64,000 bases of DNA. Origin: Coriobacteriia bacterium. GTDB lineage: Bacteria; Actinomycetota; Coriobacteriia; Anaerosomatales; SLCP01. The stretch covers positions 1-64,000 of the forward strand of contig JAUVXE010000005.1 of assembly GCA_030603745.1 (NCBI GenBank), in the 5' to 3' direction. The translations under genes were made by a program, and so were the position numbers. Positions 58,805-64,000 of this stretch are shown one piece after another. The notes beneath the pieces were generated by a model. The model was not told the origin of the DNA, made no database searches, and was given only the letters and a program-made list of their open reading frames with translations. Positions within the stretch are counted from its first letter, which is position 1. Each line of letters starts with the position of its first letter.

Positions 58805-60157
58805 ATGGTTCACGACGGCGCCACCCGCACGACCCGCTGGACGGCGATCGCGCTGATAGCGCTCGCACTCGCGCTGCTGCTGCCGACGGCGGCCGGCGCG
58901 GCGCTCCCCGCCGAGGCGGATGTCACGTACATACCGGTCACCGCGACGATCGATCAGGTCACGGTCGAGTTCGTGGTCCCCGCCGAGGAGGTCGCGGCGC
59001 CCGCGGTCCTCATGTTCGAGTTCCCGCCCGAGCTACGGGCCGGCAGCATCCGCGGCACCGACGTCCGCATCACGAGCGACATCCGGCCGCCTGCTGTGGC
59101 CTCGGCCGACGACCGGATCACGCTCACGATGAACCCGGCGCCCGCTCCGGGGTCGATCCTCTCGATCAGGATCGGCGGCCTCACCACTCCTGAGGAGCCC
59201 GGTGTCTACACCGTCATCGCGCGCTTCGGCGAGCAGGGTGCCGAGGCGCCCCTCGGCGAGTTCGGGATCGATGTGCCCAAACCCAATCCGCTCCAGGCGA
59301 TGTTCCGCGCCATGGAGCGCGTGCCGTTCCTCCGGCAGTTCTTCTCGCCGAGTATCATCTGGGGCGCGCTCCCGCTGTTGTGGCGTGGTTTCCAGGTGGC
59401 CGTGCTCATCCTCGCGGTCTCCTACACGTTCGGCATCCCGCTCGGCCTGACGCTCGCGTTCATGAAGATGGCGCGGTTCCCGCTGCTTCGGTGGCCTGCC
59501 ACGGCGTTCATCGACGTGGTGCGGGGGACGCCGCTTCTCGTCCAGCTGCTGCTCGTCTACTTCGGCATCACGTTCGTGCCGGGGTGGCGGGAGCTGATGA
59601 ACGCCCTCGGCCCGCTCGCGAGCTGGCAGCTGTACTCGATCGACGCGACCCAGTTCCTCCGGGCGATCCTCGTCCTGTCGATGAACTCCTCGGCGTACAT
59701 GGCCGAGATCTTCCGGGCGGGCATCCAGTCGATCCACAAGGGCCAGCTCGAGGCGGCGCGCTCGCTCGGCATGACGTGGCCCAAGTCGATGGCGTTCGTG
59801 ATCATCCCGCAGACGGTGCGGCGGATCCTCCCCACGATGATGAGCGAGTTCATCCTACTGTTCAAAGACACGTCGATCCTGTTCGCGGTCGGCATCTTCG
59901 AGCTCACGCTGCAGGCGCGCACGATCCAGGCGGCGAAGTTCAACATGTCGCCCTACATCGCGGCCGCCGGCTTCTACCTGATGCTGACGATCCCGCTCGG
60001 GCGATTCGTCGCGAACCTCGAGGCGCGACTCTCGGTCGCCGAGACCGGTCGCGGGCCGGACACCAAGAAGCGGGGGGGCAGGCGTGGCCGGCTGCCGCTC
60101 AAGCTGGGCCGTGAGGCCGTCACGCCGATCGCGTCGGACGAGGTGAAGGACCGATGA
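58805..60157 (+). CDS. Amino acid ABC transporter permease with N-terminal extracytoplasmic domain
   Basis: A 450-residue protein. The C-terminal part (about 175-415) is a standard HisM/GlnP-type permease with about five transmembrane helices, [17 protein letters not shown] and the EAA loop [21 protein letters not shown] that contacts the ATPase. Unusually, it is preceded by a hydrophobic segment (about 12-34) and a ~125-residue Pro/Val/Glu-rich beta domain that would lie outside the cell. GlnP-type permeases are usually 215-320 residues. In GlnPQ-type fusions the extra domain is a solute-binding protein, but this one does not look like SBP_bac_3. The C-terminus is basic. Start ATG 58805 with AACGAAGGA upstream; overlaps glnQ by four bases. 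Confidence 0.88.
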   Translation: MVHDGATRTTRWTAIALIALALALLLPTAAGAALPAEADVTYIPVTATIDQVTVEFVVPAEEVAAPAVLMFEFPPELRAGSIRGTDVRITSDIRPPAVASADDRITLTMNPAPAPGSILSIRIGGLTTPEEPGVYTVIARFGEQGAEAPLGEFGIDVPKPNPLQAMFRAMERVPFLRQFFSPSIIWGALPLLWRGFQVAVLILAVSYTFGIPLGLTLAFMKMARFPLLRWPATAFIDVVRGTPLLVQLLLVYFGITFVPGWRELMNALGPLASWQLYSIDATQFLRAILVLSMNSSAYMAEIFRAGIQSIHKGQLEAARSLGMTWPKSMAFVIIPQTVRRILPTMMSEFILLFKDTSILFAVGIFELTLQARTIQAAKFNMSPYIAAAGFYLMLTIPLGRFVANLEARLSVAETGRGPDTKKRGGRRGRLPLKLGREAVTPIASDEVKDR

Positions 60158-60894
60158 CACAGACCGACCACATGGTATGCATCGAGGATCTCCACAAGAG
60201 CTTCGGCGACCTCGACGTGCTCAAGGGGGTCGATCTTGAGGTGACCCGCGGCGAGGTCGTGGTCATCCTCGGCCCGTCCGGCTCGGGCAAGTCCACGTTG
60301 TTGCGCTGCGTGAACCGCCTTGAGGAGCCGACCGGCGGCAAGGTCTTCATCGAGGGCATCGAGGTGACGGACCACAAGACCGACATCAACCGGGTGCGCG
60401 AGCGGGTGGGGATGGTGTTCCAGTCGTTCAACCTCTTCCCGCACCTCACCGCGCTCGGGAACGTGATGCTGGCACAGCGCAAGGTGCTCAAGCGCTCCAG
60501 GGAGGAGGCCGAGCGCATCGCTCGGCAGCAGCTCGACAAGGTGGGGCTGTCCGACAAGGTCGACGCCTACCCGATCCAACTCTCCGGCGGCCAGCAGCAG
60601 CGCGTGGCGATCGCCCGGGCTCTCGCGATGGATCCGCATGTCATGCTCTTTGACGAGGTCACCTCGGCGCTCGATCCTGAGCTTGTCCGAGAGGTGCTTG
60701 AGGTCATGAAGTCGCTCGCGCAGGCGGGGATGACGATGATGGTGGTCACGCACGAGATGGGCTTCGCGCGTGACGTCGCCGACCGCGTGATCTTCATGGA
60801 CGAGGGCGTGATCGTCGAGCAGGGGAGCCCCGACGAGGTGTTCGACGACCCGCAGAGCGAGCGGACGAAGGACTTCCTCGGCCACATCAGGTGA
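60154..60894 (+). CDS. glnQ: Amino acid ABC transporter ATP-binding protein
   Basis: A 246-residue ATPase that powers the permease. Walker [11 protein letters not shown]-loop [10 protein letters not shown], signature LSGGQQQR, Walker [15 protein letters not shown] and switch His in VVTHEMGF are all intact. The [14 protein letters not shown] stretch is characteristic of the GlnQ/HisP polar amino acid group. ATG overlaps the permease stop (ATGA). Confidence 0.96.
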   Translation: MTQTDHMVCIEDLHKSFGDLDVLKGVDLEVTRGEVVVILGPSGSGKSTLLRCVNRLEEPTGGKVFIEGIEVTDHKTDINRVRERVGMVFQSFNLFPHLTALGNVMLAQRKVLKRSREEAERIARQQLDKVGLSDKVDAYPIQLSGGQQQRVAIARALAMDPHVMLFDEVTSALDPELVREVLEVMKSLAQAGMTMMVVTHEMGFARDVADRVIFMDEGVIVEQGSPDEVFDDPQSERTKDFLGHIR

Positions 60895-60985
60895 CGATCC
60901 ACCGATGCCCGCCGCGATGGCGCCGCCAGGCCCGTGCGGTGGGTATCTTCATGGTACAGACACAAGCTCTCAAGGAGGTCCCACG

Positions 60986-61537
60986 ATGAAGATGATCATC
61001 AAAGGTCGCCACATGGCGCTCACTGACGCGATCCGCGACTACGCGGACGAGAAGATCGGCCGGGTCAGCAAGATCCTCGACGGCGAGCACATGACCACCG
61101 AGGTCGAACTGTTCGTCGAGAAGAACCCCTCGATCGAGAACAGTCAGGTCGCCGAGGTGACGGTGTGGACCAAGGGTCCGGTGATCCGTGCCAAGGAGGC
61201 CGCCCCCGACATGTACGCCGCGATCGATCTCGTCTCCGAGAAACTCGAGCGTCAGTTCCGCAAGTACAAGGGCAAGATGCAGGACCGCCACTCATCGAAG
61301 GCCCCCATGCCTCCGATGCCCGCGGTCGAGCCGATCGGCTTCGAGGAGGAGGCCGAGCCCGCGATCGTGAAGACGAAGGCGTTGGAGCTCAAGCCGATGA
61401 CGCCTGAGGAGGCGATCCTGCAGCTTGAGCTGCTCGGCCACGACTTCTTCGTGTTCACCTCGGCGGAGACGGAGTCCGTGAGCGTGCTGTATCGGCGGCA
61501 CGACGGCGACTACGGCCTCATCGAGCCGAGAGTCTGA
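60986..61537 (+). CDS. hpf: Ribosome hibernation promoting factor, long form
   Basis: A 183-residue RaiA/HPF protein that inactivates 70S ribosomes in stationary phase. The N-terminal S30AE domain (1-~105; IIKGRHMALTDAIRDYADEKI) binds the decoding centre. A linker and the C-terminal dimerisation domain (about 125-180; MTPEEAILQLELLGHDFFVF, YRRHDGDYGLIEP) make it the long form that pairs ribosomes into 100S dimers. GGAGG precedes the ATG. A hairpin at 61559-61588 ends the unit. Confidence 0.95.
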   Translation: MKMIIKGRHMALTDAIRDYADEKIGRVSKILDGEHMTTEVELFVEKNPSIENSQVAEVTVWTKGPVIRAKEAAPDMYAAIDLVSEKLERQFRKYKGKMQDRHSSKAPMPPMPAVEPIGFEEEAEPAIVKTKALELKPMTPEEAILQLELLGHDFFVFTSAETESVSVLYRRHDGDYGLIEPRV

Positions 61538-61558
61538 CCAGCAGCGATGGGCGCGAGT

Positions 61559-61588
61559 CGATGGCGGTGCCTCCGGGTGCCGCCATCG
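61559..61588 (+). terminator. Hairpin after hpf
   Basis: CGATGGCGG and CCGCCATCG form a perfect 9-bp stem with a 12-base loop, 21 bases after the hpf stop. No U-tract. Confidence 0.5.
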
Positions 61589-61654
61589 GCCGTTATGCAC
61601 GCCGAGGAGATCGGCGGCAGGGGAGTTGCGGCACTTCGGGATTCCGGGGGCAAG

Positions 61655-61684
61655 TTGACACGCTCGATGAGCCGGACATAAAGT
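61655..61684 (+). promoter_or_regulatory. Predicted promoter of the 61766 gene
   Basis: A consensus TTGACA at 61655-61660 with TAAAGT at 61679-61684, spacer 18. The leader would be about 75 bases. The 228-base gap otherwise holds only the hpf hairpin and no supported gene. Confidence 0.45.
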
Positions 61685-61765
61685 GGTGGAAGGGTGCCGT
61701 GCGCGGCGCTCTGCTGGTAGGACGCTTGGAGCGTTGTAGCATCGCATCGAAGCAAGGGGCGCCTG

Positions 61766-62434
61766 GTGGACCAGCACGTGTCGCACGTATCGATCGATGA
61801 TATCGAGGACGCGCTCGGGCAGGTATCCGAGATCAAGGCCGCGCGTGTCGTGGCGTCTCCCGAGGGACATATACAGGAGATCCACGTGCTCGCTCTTCCT
61901 GCGAAGTCGCCCAAGCAACTCGTGCGTGACATCGAGTCGACGATCATGGCTCGATTCGGCATCCCCGTCGACCACAAGAAGATCTCCATCGCACAGCTCG
62001 GATCCGATGCCGTCCCGCAGGTCAGCGCGCCTGAACCGCATCAACTCGGTCGGCCGAGGATATCCTCTATCACCGCGAACACCAGCGGGCTGAAAGCTGC
62101 TGCCACCGTCGTTCTCGAGATCGAGGGCGTGACCTACACGGGGGAGGCGTCCGGCCCCGCGAGCCAGACGGGCCGCCTGAGAGTGGTGGCGCAGGCCGCG
62201 CTCGACGCACTCGACGGGTACACGGGCGGGGAGTACAGCTTCGCGCTTGAGGATGTCGCCATCATGCGCCTCGGCCGCGAGGACGTGGCCGTCTCATGTA
62301 TCGCTCTCGTGTCGCCCCTCGGCGAGCAGTCGTTCGCCGGTTCCGCGCTGGTGCGCCAGAGCGACAACGATTCCATAGTCCGAGCGACTTTGGACGCGAT
62401 CAACAGGCGCGTGGGCTTCTTGACAACGACATAA
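61766..62434 (+). CDS. Conserved-looking protein of unknown function
   Basis: A 222-residue soluble protein that I do not recognise. The first ~75 residues (VSHVSIDDIEDAL to KKISIAQL) have a beta-alpha-beta pattern with a regular helix KSPKQLVRDIESTIMARFG. A Pro/Gln-rich linker precedes a second alpha/beta domain (about 95-220) with VVLEIEGVTYTGEASGP and LRVVAQAALDALDGY, a layout seen in small dsRBD-like or dimerisation domains. No membrane segment, signal or metal motif. GTG start; its ribosome site AAGGGGCGCC is weak. It sits between the hibernation factor and the HD-GYP gene. Confidence 0.7.
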   Translation: MDQHVSHVSIDDIEDALGQVSEIKAARVVASPEGHIQEIHVLALPAKSPKQLVRDIESTIMARFGIPVDHKKISIAQLGSDAVPQVSAPEPHQLGRPRISSITANTSGLKAAATVVLEIEGVTYTGEASGPASQTGRLRVVAQAALDALDGYTGGEYSFALEDVAIMRLGREDVAVSCIALVSPLGEQSFAGSALVRQSDNDSIVRATLDAINRRVGFLTTT

Positions 62435-62529
62435 TCACGGTTTGGACCGATGCCGTGGCCGCCGCAACGAACACTGTACGCACACAATCGAGCGGAGCGG
62501 ACAGCGTTCTTCCATCGCTAGCGGGATGG

Positions 62530-62563
62530 GAGAAGACCTTTGCACCGGATAGGGGGTCTTCTC
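62530..62563 (+). promoter_or_regulatory. Hairpin overlapping the ribosome site of a small ORF
   Basis: GAGAAGACC (62530-62538) pairs with GGTCTTCTC (62555-62563), 9 bp, loop 16 bases. The AGGGGG at 62551-62556 straddles loop and stem, and the ATG of the 25-codon ORF follows three bases after the stem, so folding would control its translation. Confidence 0.45.
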
Positions 62564-62566
62564 ACT

Positions 62567-62644
62567 ATGAAGCGGATCATCATTCTTCTCAGCTCGCTTA
62601 CCGCGCTGGTTCTCAGCGGCGGTGCCATCATGAAGGTTGGATAG
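62567..62644 (+). CDS. Putative 25-residue hydrophobic peptide
   Basis: MKRIIILLSSLTALVLSGGA then five more residues: a basic start followed by a hydrophobic stretch, like a bare signal peptide or a small membrane peptide. AGGGGG is ten bases upstream of the ATG. It lies 58 bases before the HD-GYP gene. It has no Cys, so it is not an AgrD-type autoinducer as such. It could be a leader peptide or chance. Confidence 0.35.
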   Translation: MKRIIILLSSLTALVLSGGAIMKVG

Positions 62645-62702
62645 GGAGAACATCTGGCTGGGGTTGTCGGTCCAAGATTCGGAAGCCAGCGGGGGGTAAG
62701 TG

Positions 62703-63980
62703 ATGGTGAGCCATCGAGCCTCCCGCTGGTTTTCCGTCCTTTCATATACTGTTCTTGCTGTCGGCTTGGTGACGGTACTGGTCTCATTCGCCGCCCGGCC
62801 CTTCGCCCTGAGTGCCACGTTCGCCGTTCTGTTGATTGCTGCTATCGCTTCGGAGAACGCAGCATTACCGCTCCCAAGAGGCGGTACCACCTCGCTCGCA
62901 TACCCCATGATTACTGCGGCCGCGATGCTGTTGGGGCCCGCGGCAGCTGGAGTCGTTGCCTTGTCGTGTACGGTGACCCTGCGCGAACTTCGTCGTGGCG
63001 TCGAAATGAATGTGGCAGCCATCAACGCTGGGCAGCTTGGCTTGTCTGCTACCCTGCCGGCCTGGATGTACGTGGTTCTGGGAGGCAGGATACTGCTTTC
63101 ACCGGATGGCGCCGTGAGACCACTCGCAGCTGCCGATTTTCCCGACATGCTGTTGCCCTTGGCTACGCTGGGGCTCGCCACATTCCTGGTGAACGCTGCG
63201 CTCGTCAGCGCCGGCATTGGACTCAAGAACAGGGTCTCGCCACTCAAGGTCTTGCGTTCAAACATCGCATGGACTTTCTCGTCTTACATGTCGCTGGTTG
63301 TCCTGGGGGTTGCAGTCGCGCAGGTGTTAACGGTTCACCCTGCAGCATTCATCCTCCTGGTGTTTCCATTGGTCGTGTCTCGTCAGCTCTATCAGCGCTA
63401 TCTGGTGCTCAAGGGGACATACCTCGACACGGTTCGCTCGCTGGTCGCTGCGCTGGAGGCGAAGGATCCGTACACGAGGGGGCACTCGGAGAGGGTAGCG
63501 GAGTACGCAGCAAGCCTGGCTGAAGAGCTCGGACTTGAGGAGCGAGAAATCGAACAGGTTCGAATGGCGGCGCAGCTACATGATCTTGGGAAGGTCGCGA
63601 TTGACAGCGAGCTCCTCCACAAGCCATCGCAGCTGACAGCACCGGAGTACGAAGCGATTCAACGACACCCTGAAGTCGGCGCCGAGATTGTTGCTCGTGT
63701 ACCCGAGCTGGCGGCGCTTACTGAGGTTGTGAGGTTTCACCACGAGCGCTGGGATGGGACCGGCTATGCGGTCGGCTTGTCCGGCGACCGAATTCCACTG
63801 CAGGCCCGCATTTTGGCAATCGCGGACAGTTACGACGCGATGACCACTGCGCGACCGTATAGGGAGGCGCTCGCCCCAAGAGAGGCATTGTCCGAGATCG
63901 CCAACTGTGCAGGAAGCCAGTTCGATCCCAGTTTGGTGGGATTCTTCATCCAGCAGAGGCAGGAGGTCGAACAGCGGTGA
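62703..63980 (+). CDS. Membrane-bound HD-GYP domain protein
   Basis: A 425-residue protein: an N-terminal membrane sensor with about six to seven transmembrane segments (1-~230), then an HD-GYP domain (about 235-415) of the cyclic di-GMP phosphodiesterase type. Metal and catalytic motifs are visible: RGHSERVAEYA, AQLHDLGKVAI, IQRHPEVGAEI, FHHERWDGTGY, RILAIADSYDAMT. The hallmark GYP is GYA here. The gene is less GC-biased at third codon positions than the rest of the window, hinting at transfer or a different origin. The ATG at 62703 has GGGGGG six bases upstream. It ends 20 bases before the window edge. Confidence 0.87.
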   Translation: MVSHRASRWFSVLSYTVLAVGLVTVLVSFAARPFALSATFAVLLIAAIASENAALPLPRGGTTSLAYPMITAAAMLLGPAAAGVVALSCTVTLRELRRGVEMNVAAINAGQLGLSATLPAWMYVVLGGRILLSPDGAVRPLAAADFPDMLLPLATLGLATFLVNAALVSAGIGLKNRVSPLKVLRSNIAWTFSSYMSLVVLGVAVAQVLTVHPAAFILLVFPLVVSRQLYQRYLVLKGTYLDTVRSLVAALEAKDPYTRGHSERVAEYAASLAEELGLEEREIEQVRMAAQLHDLGKVAIDSELLHKPSQLTAPEYEAIQRHPEVGAEIVARVPELAALTEVVRFHHERWDGTGYAVGLSGDRIPLQARILAIADSYDAMTTARPYREALAPREALSEIANCAGSQFDPSLVGFFIQQRQEVEQR

Positions 63981-64000
63981 TTGCCGGGCGAGGCGCGCAT

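Noticed and set aside
61561-61800. A 79-codon plus-strand frame between hpf and the next gene
   Set aside because: It begins in the hpf hairpin, has no ribosome site, crosses a promoter and overlaps a better-supported gene in another frame.
62435-62702. Cyclic di-GMP (GEMM) riboswitch ahead of the HD-GYP gene
   Set aside because: No GEMM tetraloop/receptor or conserved core bases; only unrelated simple stems are seen.

Overview
This is a gene-dense, very high-GC bacterial chromosome segment with an actinobacterial look. The low-variability housekeeping order rho-rpmE-thyX-yqhQ(DUF1385)-prfA-prmC-tsaC-rpiB-glyA-upp-comEB-wecA-atp, an F-type ATPase, ThyX rather than ThyA, a long-form hibernation factor and many cell-wall-binding repeat 2 (CWB2, PF04122) proteins suggest a deep-branching actinobacterium such as an OPB41/Coriobacteriia-like lineage. 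That assignment is inference; no rRNA or tRNA gene is present to test it. GTG starts are frequent, gene overlaps of 4-14 bp are common, and several promoters look like extended -10 elements of the form TGCTAnnnT.

Layout. 1-4530: the end of homoserine kinase, a SppA-type protease, then a three-gene unit (metallophosphoesterase, cyclic 2,3-diphosphoglycerate synthetase, 2-phosphoglycerate kinase) that resembles the cDPG pathway of methanogenic archaea. 4545-16741: sugar-phosphate, transcription termination, translation and nucleotide genes, ending in the polyprenyl-phosphate sugar-1-phosphate transferase WecA. 16979-23901: complete atpI-B-E-F-H-A-G-D-C operon with a promoter upstream and a strong terminator behind it. 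24098-25786: murA and fabZ.

25846-51473: a cell-envelope island. It holds a nucleotide-sugar dehydrogenase, an LCP (LytR-CpsA-Psr) ligase, six glycosyltransferases, a Wzx flippase, a Wzy-like polymerase/ligase and a Wzz-like chain-length protein. Interleaved with these are five secreted proteins, each carrying CWB2 repeats fused to a different enzyme: BNR_4 glycan-active domain, L,D-transpeptidase, subtilisin, N-acetylmuramoyl-L-alanine amidase and SpoIID. The simplest reading is that the locus makes a wall polymer, attaches it to peptidoglycan, and encodes the enzymes that dock on it.

51519-56614: purine nucleoside phosphorylase, S-adenosylhomocysteine hydrolase, methylthioribose-1-phosphate isomerase (methyl-cycle and purine salvage), an AEC transporter and ComF. 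56623-56874: a strongly folded, gene-free segment closed by a 13-bp terminal stem, probably a structured non-coding RNA (raiA-motif RNA is the leading hypothesis). 56902-60894: a polar amino acid ABC transporter with two binding proteins and an unusual permease. 60986-62434: ribosome hibernation factor and an unrecognised protein. 62530-63980: a hairpin and small hydrophobic ORF ahead of a membrane HD-GYP protein whose base composition is less GC-biased than the rest. No intergenic stretch exceeds about 300 bases, and I saw no tRNA, rRNA, insertion sequence, prophage or CRISPR array.
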